Source: Leclercia pneumoniae
Lineage (GTDB): Bacteria; Pseudomonadota; Gammaproteobacteria; Enterobacterales; Enterobacteriaceae
NCBI RefSeq assembly: GCF_017348915.1
Contig: NZ_CP071383.1
Span: 3,596,001 to 3,660,000, forward strand
Length of the DNA: 64,000 nt
Direction: 5' to 3'
Below the pieces are notes generated by a model. The model did no database searches. It was not told the DNA's origin and saw only the letters and a program-made list of their open reading frames with translations. Shown one piece after another: positions 54,091 to 64,000 of the stretch (its first letter is position 1; each line of letters begins with the position of its first letter). A program made the translations under genes and the position numbers.

Positions 54091-54930
54091 ATGCGCGAAA
54101 CGCCACAATCTGAATTTCTTGAGCTTATTACCTTAAACGATACCCTGGTGTCGTTCAGTCGACTCTTTGCCAACACCGTGCGCTACCACCACTGGCACCA
54201 GTGTCTGGAGATCCTCTACGTTGAAGAGGGGTTTGGCGTGGCGATTGTTGATAACCGACATTACACCATGCGCCCCGGGCGGCTCTTTTTCTTTCCCCCC
54301 TTTACGCTGCACAAGGTGATGGTGGATGAGCAGGCCGAGGCCAGCTATCGCCGCACCATTATTCATCTCGATCACCACGCGGTACTAAAGGCACTGCGGG
54401 ATTTCCCTCAGACCCGGCAGCGCCTGCAGCAGCTCTCACGCCGTGGCGGACCGGCGTGGGTCGTGGATATGGCCCACTGCCATAGCCATCTCGATCATCT
54501 GTTTAGCTGTTACCAGCCCCCGCTTAATGCAGAGCGTATCGCCAGCCTGCTGATTAGCCTCTTCGCCATGCTGCCTCAGGAGATAGACGGCGAGCGCGGC
54601 AGCAGCCACGGGATTGCCAGCCAGGTGATGTTCTGGCTGGATGAGCACTATCGTGAGAAATTCAGGCTGGATACGCTGGCGCAGGCGCTGGGAAAGTCTC
54701 GCAGCTATGTGTCACGAAAATTTCACGCCGAAACGGGGGAGAAAATTCACGACTATCTGAACACCCTGCGGCTGCGTAAGGCGTGCGAATATCTGCTGCA
54801 TAGCGAAGAGAGCGTGCGCGATATCGCCGCGCGGGTGGGGTTTTCAGACGTGACCTGGTTTATCAGCGCCTTTCGCAAGGGGATTGGGGAGACGCCGCTG
54901 CAGTATCGTAAAAACCACGCCAGCGACTAA
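54091..54930 (+). CDS. AraC-family regulator, probably of the adjacent uronide operon
   Basis: 279 residues. An N-terminal cupin-like sensor (YHHWHQCLEILYVEEGFGVA, MRPGRLFFFPPFTLHKVMVD; about residues 25-85) is followed by a C-terminal AraC double helix-turn-helix (FRLDTLAQALGKSRSYVSRK and SVRDIAARVGFSDVTWFISA). The architecture is that of RhaS/MelR-like sugar activators. It is divergent from the DUF2264 gene across a 166-nt region with a CRP site. The ribosome site is weak. Its ligand is unknown. Confidence 0.88.
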   Translation: MRETPQSEFLELITLNDTLVSFSRLFANTVRYHHWHQCLEILYVEEGFGVAIVDNRHYTMRPGRLFFFPPFTLHKVMVDEQAEASYRRTIIHLDHHAVLKALRDFPQTRQRLQQLSRRGGPAWVVDMAHCHSHLDHLFSCYQPPLNAERIASLLISLFAMLPQEIDGERGSSHGIASQVMFWLDEHYREKFRLDTLAQALGKSRSYVSRKFHAETGEKIHDYLNTLRLRKACEYLLHSEESVRDIAARVGFSDVTWFISAFRKGIGETPLQYRKNHASD

Positions 54931-54945
54931 TCTTCAGGCACAAAA

Positions 54946-54966
54946 AAGCCCTGCATCGCAGGGCTT
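54946..54966. terminator. Bidirectional terminator between the AraC gene and parE
   Basis: AAGCCCTGC-ATC-GCAGGGCTT, 9-bp stem; on the minus strand it is followed by a run of T (parE terminator), and on the plus strand by GTTT. Confidence 0.88.
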
Positions 54967-54971
54967 GTTTA

Positions 54972-56867
<1,896 letters not shown>

Positions 56868-56892
56868 TTAAACTAGCAATTCGCATTGATTG

Positions 56893-57474
56893 TCAGTGGC
56901 TGTGCAGTCCAAGAAAATCGACAATCTGGGTGAAATGATTCTCAAAGCCCGTGAAAGCATGATTTCCGCCCTCTTCTACAGTCTGGCGGCAAGAGGCGTA
57001 ATACGCCACTGCCTGGCGGTAATCCAGCACTTCATCGCCCGTTTGTTGCAGCAGCCAGATAAGATCCGGCGCTTCAAGCGGGTCTACCTGCATAACTTTG
57101 AGATCGTAAATATGGCGTGACTCTAGCACATATTGCTGCCCGGTGTAGGGGTTCTCGTTTTGCCCGAGAAAGTCCCGTAACAGCTCGAATGGCCGAACTG
57201 CCGGATTCACCACCACCGCAGGCAACATAAAGCATTGTGACAGCCAGGTGGCGTAGTATCCGCCCAGAGAAGAGCCCACGACGCCCAGCGGTTCACCGCC
57301 GTGCGCCAGCACGATAGATTCCAGCAGTTCTGCAGCATCGGCCGGGTATGGCGGCAGCTGCGGCACGATTATCTCAACCTGTGGATGATGAACATTTAGC
57401 CACTGGCGAAACTGTGTTGCCTTCGCAGAGCGCGGCGAACTGTTAAAACCGTGGAGATAAAGAAGTGCTGACAT
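56893..57474 (-). CDS. yqiA: Esterase YqiA
   Basis: 193 residues from the ATG at 57474 ([20 protein letters not shown]), the E. coli start. It is a small alpha/beta hydrolase with nucleophile serine in [15 protein letters not shown] and C-terminal histidine in [12 protein letters not shown]. The ATG overlaps the cpdA stop (TGATG). Esterase activity on short acyl esters is known for the E. coli protein; the physiological substrate is not. Confidence 0.95.
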   Translation of the reverse strand: MSALLYLHGFNSSPRSAKATQFRQWLNVHHPQVEIIVPQLPPYPADAAELLESIVLAHGGEPLGVVGSSLGGYYATWLSQCFMLPAVVVNPAVRPFELLRDFLGQNENPYTGQQYVLESRHIYDLKVMQVDPLEAPDLIWLLQQTGDEVLDYRQAVAYYASCRQTVEEGGNHAFTGFENHFTQIVDFLGLHSH

Positions 57475-58301
57475 CAGTATCCTTCTGAAGCCGTATCCGG
57501 ACGGAACGCGGTTCCTTGCAGGCGGCAAACTTCCGTCGTTAAGCTGCCATCAGCATGCAGTTCCAGCCAGCGCCAGCCCGGCGCAATGGTATCAAGCGTA
57601 AAGTTGGCGCAGTGGGGTTTGAACTGCACGCAGGTGGATGGCGTAGCCAGCAGGCGACGACCGTTCCAGTCGAGATCCTGCTCCTGGTGGATATGACCAC
57701 AGAGCAAATTTTTTACGCGGGGGAATTTCACCAGCACCTGATCCAATGCGGCAGAGTTGCGCAGACTGTGCTGATCAAGCCAGCTACATCCCGCAGGTAA
57801 CGGATGATGGTGCAATAACAGCAGGGTATGGCGCTCGGGCTCAGCGTTGAGCTTATCTTCCAGCCACTCGAGCTGGAATTCACTCAGCTCGCCGTGCGGT
57901 ACGCCGAACACCTGGCTATCGAGCAGCAAAATTTGCCAGTGGTCGCCCACGAAGACGCGCTTGGCAGGCGAGATGCCCGCATCCTGAAGCGCGCTGTACA
58001 TCGCAGGCTGGAAATCGTGGTTGCCAGGCAACCAGACGCAGGGCACGCTGAAGCTCGCGATACCCTCAGCGAAGCGCTGGTAGGCCGCAGCGGTTTGATC
58101 CTGCGCCAGATCACCCGTGGCGACAATCAGATCGTATTCGCGCTTTTCAGCATGAATCGCATCCAGGACAGCCTGATAGCTCTCCCAGGTATTCACCCCC
58201 AACAGGGTTTCATGCTTTTCGGCAAACAGGTGAGTATCAGTAATTTGTAGTACCCTGACTGGCGCCCCACCAGCAACAGTCAGGTTTAACAGGCTTTCCA
58301 A
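57474..58301 (-). CDS. cpdA: 3',5'-cyclic-AMP phosphodiesterase CpdA
   Basis: 275 residues, as in E. coli. Class III metallophosphoesterase motifs appear in order: [33 protein letters not shown] and [14 protein letters not shown]. It hydrolyses cAMP to AMP and so tunes CRP signalling. It is followed by yqiA with a 1-nt overlap. Confidence 0.97.
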   Translation of the reverse strand: MESLLNLTVAGGAPVRVLQITDTHLFAEKHETLLGVNTWESYQAVLDAIHAEKREYDLIVATGDLAQDQTAAAYQRFAEGIASFSVPCVWLPGNHDFQPAMYSALQDAGISPAKRVFVGDHWQILLLDSQVFGVPHGELSEFQLEWLEDKLNAEPERHTLLLLHHHPLPAGCSWLDQHSLRNSAALDQVLVKFPRVKNLLCGHIHQEQDLDWNGRRLLATPSTCVQFKPHCANFTLDTIAPGWRWLELHADGSLTTEVCRLQGTAFRPDTASEGY

Positions 58302-58329
58302 ATGGTGTCCTTAGGTAGGTTTCACGACG

Positions 58330-58752
58330 CTAACAAACCGGAATCGCCATCGCTCCATGTGCTAAACAGTATCGTAGCCAGTCGGCCAGAAACTGATTAA
58401 TTTGATGCTTTTCGTCACGTTGATGCAACTTTTTATTTGGGTAATCATACCGCGCTTTGAAGCGGAAGATCTGCTGACTTGAACACACTTCCGCGACCAT
58501 CGCATCGTGGTAAAGGCGCACCGTCATCGACGGTAAGCTCCAGTAGCTGACGGATGGGGCCGTCTGCTCAATTTCGACCAGCGTAGTGTAGCGGGTAGAT
58601 TCCACAATCGTTAACCGATACTGCGCGTTGCTCACCTGATAGCTCACTGTCTCGCCAGCCGCGTCGTTTCGCGGCAGCAGGCGTCGGAGTTGCGCGAAGT
58701 TGGTCTCGCACAAACGCATCATTTCAGGGAAGTCAGGTGTATAACGCTTCAT
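58330..58752 (-). CDS. yqiB: DUF1249 protein YqiB
   Basis: 140 residues, as in E. coli. Typical blocks are [40 protein letters not shown] and [19 protein letters not shown]. The function is unknown. The ATG abuts the nudF stop without a gap, and cpdA follows by 28 nt, as in the E. coli nudF-yqiB-cpdA-yqiA operon. Confidence 0.95.
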   Translation of the reverse strand: MKRYTPDFPEMMRLCETNFAQLRRLLPRNDAAGETVSYQVSNAQYRLTIVESTRYTTLVEIEQTAPSVSYWSLPSMTVRLYHDAMVAEVCSSQQIFRFKARYDYPNKKLHQRDEKHQINQFLADWLRYCLAHGAMAIPVC

Positions 58753-59382
58753 TCATTTCCACTCATTTCGTAAGTCTTGATAGTGCAGCTGGAGCCATTG
58801 CAAAGCGATGACAGAAGCTGCGTTGTCGATTTTCCCCTCTTCTACCCAAAGGTAAGCCTGCTCCCGGCTCACCACATGAACACGAATGTCTTCGTTTTCA
58901 TCAGCCAGACCATGTATACCTTGTGCGGTCGTGGCGTCCACTTCGCCTACCAAAACAGATAAACGCTCGCTGGTGCCACCCGGGCTCGCGAGATAGTTCA
59001 ACACCGGTTTGGTGCGGCCTACTACCAGCCCGGCCTCTTCCATGGCTTCGCGACGGGCGACATCTTCCGCTGTTTCGCCCTCTTCAATCATTCCGGCCAC
59101 CATCTCCAGTAACCACGGGCTTTCGCTGGTATCAAATGCGGCAATACGAATCTGCTCTACCAGTACCACTTCGTCGCGCACTGGGTCAAAGGGTAGCAAT
59201 ACTGCGGCGTGCCCGCGCTCAAAAATTTCGCGTTTCACTTCGCCACTCATTTCGCCGTTAAACAAGCGGTGGCGAAAACGGTAAAGATCGAGCGAAAAAA
59301 ATCCGCGATAGAGCGTTTCTCGTGCAATAATTTCTACATCATTTTTGCTGAAAGTCACTGGCATCTTTTCCGGTATAGGCAT
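58753..59382 (-). CDS. nudF: ADP-ribose diphosphatase NudF
   Basis: 209 residues from the ATG at 59382, giving the E. coli length and with AGGA 7 nt upstream; 14 further open codons lie before it. The Nudix box is GMIEEGETAEDVARREAMEE then AGL (G-x5-E-x7-REUXEE). The N-terminal VTFSKNDVEIIARETLYRGF is family-typical. It hydrolyses ADP-ribose to AMP and ribose 5-phosphate. It is divergent from tolC across 202 nt. Confidence 0.96.
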   Translation of the reverse strand: MPIPEKMPVTFSKNDVEIIARETLYRGFFSLDLYRFRHRLFNGEMSGEVKREIFERGHAAVLLPFDPVRDEVVLVEQIRIAAFDTSESPWLLEMVAGMIEEGETAEDVARREAMEEAGLVVGRTKPVLNYLASPGGTSERLSVLVGEVDATTAQGIHGLADENEDIRVHVVSREQAYLWVEEGKIDNAASVIALQWLQLHYQDLRNEWK

Positions 59383-59481
59383 GAGAGTGTCCTGTAAAAG
59401 TGGTGATGTTATTTCGATTTTCAAATCTTCTAAAATGCGGTTTCTCAGACAGTATGGTAAATTGCTGCGAGTTACTGCCGG

Positions 59482-59501
59482 ATGGCACGGAACGCCAACC
59501 T
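59482..59501 (+). promoter_or_regulatory. mar/sox/rob box of tolC
   Basis: The 20-bp stretch around GGCACGGAACGCCAACC fits the marbox consensus AYNGCACNNWNNRYYAAAYN with one mismatch. It lies in the same place as the E. coli tolC marbox, about 20 nt before the -10. Confidence 0.8.
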
Positions 59502-59521
59502 TTTGTACTGGCGAAGTCTGC

Positions 59522-59527
59522 TAGAAT
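59522..59527 (+). promoter_or_regulatory. tolC -10 element
   Basis: TAGAAT, 5 of 6 to consensus, downstream of the marbox and 57 nt before the tolC ATG; it corresponds to the E. coli tolC promoter arrangement. Confidence 0.55.
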
Positions 59528-59584
59528 CGGTAAATTATTTTTAATTAGATCAGCGCTAACAAAGCTTCACAACAAGGAAAGCAA

Positions 59585-61024
59585 ATGAAGAAATTGCTCC
59601 CCATTCTCATCGGCCTGAGCCTGACGGGTTTCAGCGCGATGAGTCAGGCAGAGGACCTGTTACAGGTTTATAAGCAGGCACGACTGAGCAACCCGGAACT
59701 GCGTAAATCCGCTGCCGACCGTGATGCTGCCTTTGAGAAGATTAATGAAGCACGCAGCCCACTTCTGCCGCAACTCGGTTTAGGGGCTGACTATTCCTAC
59801 ACTAACGGCTATCGCGATGCTAACGGTCAGGACTCAAACGTGACCAGCGGTTCTCTGCAGTTAACCCAGACTCTGTTTGATATGTCTAAATGGCGTGCTC
59901 TGACCCTGCAGGAAAAATCTGCCGGTATTCAGGATGTCACTTTCCAGACCGATCAACAAACCCTGATTCTCAACACCGCGACGGCTTACTTCAAGGTGCT
60001 GAGCGCTATCGATACCCTCTCTTATATCGAAGCCCAGAAACAGGCTATCTACCGTCAACTGGATCAGACCACCCAGCGTTTTAACGTTGGCCTCGTGGCG
60101 ATCACCGACGTACAGAACGCCCGTTCACAGTACGACAGCGTGCTGGCGAACGAAGTGACCGCGCGTAACGACCTTGATAACGCCGTTGAAGAGCTGCGTC
60201 AGGTCACCGGTAATTACTACCCGCAACTGGCTTCGCTGAACGTCGACAGCTTCAAAACCGATAAGCCGCAGGCGGTGAATGCCCTGCTGAAAGAAGCTGA
60301 AAACCGTAACCTGAGCCTGCTGCAGGCACGTCTGAGCCAGGACCTGGCCCGTGAACAGATTCGTCAGGCGCAGGATGGCCACTTGCCAACCCTGGATCTG
60401 AATGCCTCCTCCAGCATCTCTAACTCACGTTACAGCGGCTCCAACTCCATCAATAATAACGCTGACGTAGGTCAGAACAAAGTTGGCCTGAGCTTCTCCC
60501 TGCCGCTGTATCAGGGCGGAATGGTGAACTCGCAGGTTAAACAGGCGCAGTACAACTTTGTTGGCGCGAGCGAGCAGCTTGAAAGCGCACACCGCAGCGT
60601 TGTGCAGACTGTACGTTCCTCCTTTAACAACGTGAACGCCTCCATCAGCAGCATCAACGCCTATAAACAGGCCGTTGTCTCTGCCCAGAGCTCTCTGGAT
60701 GCGATGGAAGCCGGTTACTCAGTGGGTACCCGTACCATTGTTGACGTGCTGGATGCGACGACCACGCTCTATAACGCCAAGCAGCAGCTGTCTAATGCGC
60801 GTTATAACTACCTGATTAACCAGCTGAACATCAAATCTGCCCTGGGAACCCTGAATGAACAGGACCTGCAGATTTTGAACAGCTCCCTGGGTAAACCTAT
60901 CTCTACCACGCCAGAATCCGTGGCGCCGGAAAATCCAGGTCAGGATGCGTCCGCTGATGGTTATGCCGCGAACAGTGCCGCTCCAGCCGCACGCCCGGTC
61001 TCTACCGGAATGCTGCGCAACTGA
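59585..61024 (+). CDS. tolC: Outer-membrane efflux channel TolC
   Basis: 479 residues (E. coli 493). The signal peptide is MKKLLPILIGLSLTGFSAMS with cleavage after QA. Two structural repeats form the alpha-helical tunnel and beta-barrel: QVYKQARLSNPELRKSAADR and LPQLGLGADYSY in the first, LSLLQARLSQDLAREQIRQA and GLSFSLPLYQGG in the second. The trimer serves AcrAB and type I exporters. The C-terminal tail is Ala/Pro-rich and shorter than in E. coli. AAGGAAAG precedes the ATG. Confidence 0.98.
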   Translation: MKKLLPILIGLSLTGFSAMSQAEDLLQVYKQARLSNPELRKSAADRDAAFEKINEARSPLLPQLGLGADYSYTNGYRDANGQDSNVTSGSLQLTQTLFDMSKWRALTLQEKSAGIQDVTFQTDQQTLILNTATAYFKVLSAIDTLSYIEAQKQAIYRQLDQTTQRFNVGLVAITDVQNARSQYDSVLANEVTARNDLDNAVEELRQVTGNYYPQLASLNVDSFKTDKPQAVNALLKEAENRNLSLLQARLSQDLAREQIRQAQDGHLPTLDLNASSSISNSRYSGSNSINNNADVGQNKVGLSFSLPLYQGGMVNSQVKQAQYNFVGASEQLESAHRSVVQTVRSSFNNVNASISSINAYKQAVVSAQSSLDAMEAGYSVGTRTIVDVLDATTTLYNAKQQLSNARYNYLINQLNIKSALGTLNEQDLQILNSSLGKPISTTPESVAPENPGQDASADGYAANSAAPAARPVSTGMLRN

Positions 61025-61031
61025 TGCGCTA

Positions 61032-61057
61032 ACCCGGCCTGATTTTTCAGGCCGGGT
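61032..61057 (+). terminator. Terminator after tolC
   Basis: ACCCGGCCTGA-TTTT-TCAGGCCGGGT forms an 11-bp stem followed by CTGTTTTC, 8 nt after the stop. Confidence 0.85.
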
Positions 61058-61262
61058 CTGTTTTCACACCAACCGATAAATACAACCCGATCCCTTCGAA
61101 TTGCAGACAGCCGAGGCACAGGCAGTTTGAACTCTGTCCGGTATAAACGTAAGCCAACGTAAAGATCCCCTCGATTCCCGCACTACGCTTCATTTTCGAC
61201 CACTCATCCTCTATTCTGAGCGTTATATACCACGTAATACCACCGGGTCCTGGAAGACAAAA

Positions 61263-61934
61263 ATGAAACGGACAAAATCCATCAATCACGCGTCGTTCCG
61301 CAAAAATTGGGGCGCACGCCATCTTACTCCTGTCGCACTGGCCGTAACGGCCGTCTTTATGCTGGCGGGCTGTGAACAAAACGACGAAACGGTTTCGCTC
61401 TATCAGAACGCTGATGACTGCGCGACCGCCACCGGCAACAAAGCGGAATGTACCACCGCTTACAACAGTGCCCTGAAAGAGGCTGAACGTACTGCGCCGA
61501 AATACGCCAGCCGTGAAGACTGCGTAGCCGAATTCGGTGAAGGTCAGTGTCAGCAGGCACCAACACCGGCACAGGCTGGCACCGCGCCAGAAAACCAGGC
61601 GCAGGCGCAATCCAGCGGCAGTTTCTGGATGCCGCTGATGGCGGGCTATATGATGGGCCGCCTGATGAGCGGTGGCGCAGGCTACCAGCAGCAGCCGCTG
61701 TTTAGCTCCAAAAATCCGAACAGCCCTGCCTACGGCAAATATACCGACGCCAGCGGTAAGGGATACGGCGCCGCGCAGCCGGGCCGTACCATGACGGTAC
61801 CGAAAACCGCGATGGCGCCAAAACCGGCGACCACCAGCACCGTGACCCGCGGCGGCTTTGGGGAATCTGTTGCGAAACAGACCTCCATGCAGCGTAGTGC
61901 CACGGGCACCTCGACCCGCTCCATGGGCGGCTGA
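61263..61934 (+). CDS. ygiB: DUF1190 protein YgiB (UPF0441)
   Basis: 223 residues. After a basic N-terminus a hydrophobic segment ends in a lipobox-like LAGC ([17 protein letters not shown], Cys37), so it may be a lipoprotein with a long n-region. Paired cysteines follow in [17 protein letters not shown] and [14 protein letters not shown], then a Gly-rich segment and a Ser/Thr-rich tail. The function is unknown. In E. coli it is co-expressed with tolC and ygiC under mar/sox/rob control. ygiC follows by 2 nt. Confidence 0.93.
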   Translation: MKRTKSINHASFRKNWGARHLTPVALAVTAVFMLAGCEQNDETVSLYQNADDCATATGNKAECTTAYNSALKEAERTAPKYASREDCVAEFGEGQCQQAPTPAQAGTAPENQAQAQSSGSFWMPLMAGYMMGRLMSGGAGYQQQPLFSSKNPNSPAYGKYTDASGKGYGAAQPGRTMTVPKTAMAPKPATTSTVTRGGFGESVAKQTSMQRSATGTSTRSMGG

Positions 61935-61936
61935 TA

Positions 61937-63097
61937 ATGGAACGAGTCAGTATTGTCGAGCGCCCGGACTGGCGCGAAAAAGCCACTGAATATGGTTTTA
62001 ACTTCCACACCATGTACGGCGAACCGTACTGGTGTGAAGAGGCCTATTACAAGCTCACTCTTGAGCAGGTTGAAAAGCTGGAAGAGGTGACTGCCGAACT
62101 GCATCAGATGTGTTTGAAAGTCGTCGATAAGGTCATTGCCAGCGATGCGCTAATGACCAAATTCCGCATTCCTAAACACACCTGGGGTTTCGTTCGCCAG
62201 TCCTGGGAAACGTATCAACCGTCGCTCTATTCCCGCCTCGATCTGGCGTGGGATGGCGTTGGTGAACCTAAGCTACTTGAGAATAACGCCGATACGCCGA
62301 CTTCCTTGTACGAAGCGGCGTTCTTCCAGTGGATTTGGCTGGAAGATCAGCTCCAGGCGGGCAAGCTGCCGGAAGGTAGCGATCAGTTTAACAGCCTGCA
62401 GGAAAAGCTGATTGCGCGCTTTGCCGAGCTGCGTGAGCAGCACGGTTTCAACCTGCTGCATCTGGCCTGCTGCCGCGATACGGTAGAAGATCGGGGTACC
62501 GTGCAGTATCTGCAGGACTGCGCTGCAGAAGCAGAGGTCGCCACCGAATTTCTGTATATGGAAGACATTGGTCTGGGTGAGAAAGGTCAGTTTACTGATC
62601 TGCAGGACCAGGTCATCAGCAATCTGTTCAAGCTCTATCCGTGGGAGTTCATGCTGCGCGAGATGTTCTCCACCAAGCTGGAAGATGCCGGCGTGCGCTG
62701 GCTGGAGCCAGCATGGAAGAGCATCATCTCGAACAAAGCGCTGTTGCCGATGCTGTGGGAGATGTTCCCGGATCACCCTAACCTGCTGCCTGCTTATTTC
62801 GCCGAAGATGACTATCCGCCCATGGATAAGTATGTCGTGAAACCGATCTTCTCCCGCGAAGGTGCCAACGTATCGATTATCGAAAACGGTAAAACGGTGG
62901 AAGCCGTTGAAGGTCCGTACGGTGAAGAGGGAATGATCGTCCAGCAGTTTTATCAACTGCCTAAATTTGGCGACAGCTATGTCCTGATTGGCAGCTGGCT
63001 TATCAACGACGAGCCAGCCGGGATTGGTATTCGTGAAGACCGGGCGCTGATTACCCAGGATCTGTCACGCTTCTATCCGCACATCTTTGTAGAGTAA
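61937..63097 (+). CDS. ygiC: ATP-grasp protein YgiC, glutathionylspermidine-synthase-like
   Basis: 386 residues, as in E. coli. It is homologous to the C-terminal synthetase domain of Gss: [39 protein letters not shown] and the C-terminal [20 protein letters not shown]. The amidase domain is absent. E. coli YgiC hydrolyses ATP but does not make glutathionylspermidine, so the acceptor is unknown. It is coupled to ygiB. Confidence 0.94.
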   Translation: MERVSIVERPDWREKATEYGFNFHTMYGEPYWCEEAYYKLTLEQVEKLEEVTAELHQMCLKVVDKVIASDALMTKFRIPKHTWGFVRQSWETYQPSLYSRLDLAWDGVGEPKLLENNADTPTSLYEAAFFQWIWLEDQLQAGKLPEGSDQFNSLQEKLIARFAELREQHGFNLLHLACCRDTVEDRGTVQYLQDCAAEAEVATEFLYMEDIGLGEKGQFTDLQDQVISNLFKLYPWEFMLREMFSTKLEDAGVRWLEPAWKSIISNKALLPMLWEMFPDHPNLLPAYFAEDDYPPMDKYVVKPIFSREGANVSIIENGKTVEAVEGPYGEEGMIVQQFYQLPKFGDSYVLIGSWLINDEPAGIGIREDRALITQDLSRFYPHIFVE

Positions 63098-63102
63098 ACC
63101 TT

Positions 63103-63126
63103 GCCCGGTGGCCTGCGCTACCGGGC
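63103..63126. terminator. Bidirectional terminator between ygiC and ygiD
   Basis: GCCCGGT and ACCGGGC form a 7-bp stem around 10 nt, between convergent stop codons, followed by TGTTTT on the plus strand. Confidence 0.8.
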
Positions 63127-63131
63127 ATGTT

Positions 63132-63920
63132 TTAACCCACCTGTACCGACAACATGCTCAGGCTCCCCATCTCAATTCCGTCGACCGGGATCGTTATCGG
63201 CTCTTCACCATCCCAGGCCCCCAGCACATACAGCAGAGGCAAGAAATGTTCAGCCGTGGGATTCGACAGCGAGCCGCCTTCGTGTTCCAGGTAATTCGCG
63301 AGCGGATGCTCTCCGGCGGGCCCCTGCCAGTGAAGATTCGCTTTTACAAAATCGTTGAACGATGTCGCCCAGGGATAGGGCGTATGTTCGCCATGCCAGC
63401 GCGCGGTACGCAGGTTGTGCACCACATTACCGCTGGCCACCAGCATAATGCCCTTGTCACGCAATGTTGCCAGCTTGCGCCCCATCTCCAGATGCCAGGC
63501 CGCCGGTTTGGTGCTGTCGATGCTAAGCTGCACCATGGGGATGTCTGCTTCCGGATACATCTTAATAAGCACGCCCCAGGAGCCATGGTCGAAGCCCCAG
63601 GCCTCTTTATCCAGCGCCACCGGGACGGGCGCCAGCCTTTCAACCAGCGCCTGCGCCAGCTCGGGCGAACCCGGCGCCGGGTAGTGCGTGTCATACAATG
63701 CCTGTGGAAAACCGCCAAAATCGTGGATCGTTTTCGGCGCTTCCATCGCGGTCACGCCAGTACCGCGGGTGAACCAGTGGGCGGACACCACCACGATAGC
63801 CTTCGGACGCGGTAAGGTCTCGCCCAGATGACGCCATGCGCGGGTATAGACGTTATCCTCCAGCACGTTCATCGGGCTACCGTGCCCCAAAAACAGCGCT
63901 GGCATACGAGAAGCAGTCAT
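63132..63920 (-). CDS. ygiD: 4,5-DOPA dioxygenase extradiol-like protein YgiD
   Basis: 262 residues, class III extradiol dioxygenase (LigB) family. Metal-ligand and catalytic histidines are visible in ALFLGHGSPMNVLEDN, VVSAHWFTRG, DTHYPAPGSPEL and DHGSWGVLIKMYPEADIPMV. The E. coli enzyme opens L-DOPA in vitro; the natural substrate is unknown. It is the last gene in the window. Confidence 0.95.
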   Translation of the reverse strand: MTASRMPALFLGHGSPMNVLEDNVYTRAWRHLGETLPRPKAIVVVSAHWFTRGTGVTAMEAPKTIHDFGGFPQALYDTHYPAPGSPELAQALVERLAPVPVALDKEAWGFDHGSWGVLIKMYPEADIPMVQLSIDSTKPAAWHLEMGRKLATLRDKGIMLVASGNVVHNLRTARWHGEHTPYPWATSFNDFVKANLHWQGPAGEHPLANYLEHEGGSLSNPTAEHFLPLLYVLGAWDGEEPITIPVDGIEMGSLSMLSVQVG

Positions 63921-64000
63921 GGTGATATCCTTACATAAGATGTCGATTTAATAGCATCACATTACGCGCTATCGCGCTAAGATGAACCCGGATAAGCATG
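63921..64000. other. Upstream region of ygiD and of the next gene (probably zupT, outside)
   Basis: No coding sequence can be called in these last 80 nt. In E. coli the divergent neighbour is the zinc transporter gene zupT, whose start would lie just beyond the edge. The segment contains AT-rich promoter-like DNA and CGCGCTATCGCG, a small palindrome (GCGC/CGCG). Confidence 0.4.

Noticed and set aside
61047-61610. 187-codon minus-strand frame opposite ygiB
   Set aside because: It runs antisense to ygiB and the tolC terminator, has no family features and no ribosome site.

Overview
This window is chromosomal DNA of an enterobacterium (family Enterobacteriaceae, in the Enterobacter/Klebsiella/Kosakonia range rather than Escherichia itself). 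From about 25 kb onward it carries nearly the gene order known from E. coli K-12 between gss/yghU and ygiD: yghX-yghZ-yqhA-yghA-exbD-exbB-metC-yghB-yqhC-yqhD-dkgA-yqhG-ygiQ-ftsP-plsC-parC-ygiW-qseB-qseC-mdaB-ygiN-parE-yqiA-cpdA-yqiB-nudF-tolC-ygiB-ygiC-ygiD. The proteins there match the E. coli ones almost residue for residue in their family motifs. I see no tRNA or rRNA gene, no insertion sequence, no prophage and no CRISPR array.

Region 1 (1-7.5 kb, minus strand) is one long gene run. A secreted peroxiredoxin, a DsbD/ScsB-like membrane thiol reductase, an ECF sigma factor and a DUF1109 (NrsF-type) putative anti-sigma factor come first. The cobalamin salvage/assembly genes cbiP(cobQ)-cobU-cobS-cobC-cobT follow, with cobT cut by the window edge. 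The peroxiredoxin gene is preceded by an ECF-type promoter (GAAACC-N16-CGAA), which suggests a self-regulated periplasmic thiol-stress operon. The DsbD-like gene carries an in-frame TGA.

Region 2 (7.5-16.7 kb) holds glutathionylspermidine synthetase/amidase (gss), a cytoplasmic DsbA-like protein, a five-gene peptide-type ABC importer and yghU.

Region 3 (16.7-25 kb) occupies the place where E. coli has the hyb hydrogenase operon. It contains a two-gene unit under a clear ModE-type operator (a MolA/FecB-type periplasmic binding protein and a ModA-like protein without a signal peptide). It also has a PAS-GGDEF diguanylate cyclase overlapping a FucR-like regulator, a chemoreceptor with a FliA-type promoter, and an autotransporter with an amber codon at its signal-peptide cleavage site.

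Region 4 (25-49 kb) is mostly conserved core. The exceptions are three unrecognised small genes (27.8-29.2 kb), a triplicated terminator module downstream of exbD (30.28-30.55 kb), and palindromic CCCTCACCC...CCCTCTCCC elements.

Region 5 (48.6-54.9 kb), between ygiN and parE, is accessory: a BON-LysM protein, a GGCT-like protein, and a catabolic cassette (GH88 unsaturated-uronyl hydrolase, LacY-type permease, DUF2264 protein) with a divergent AraC regulator and a CRP site placed for class II activation. Region 6 (54.9-64 kb) returns to core: parE, yqiA-cpdA-yqiB-nudF, tolC with a marbox, ygiBC and ygiD.
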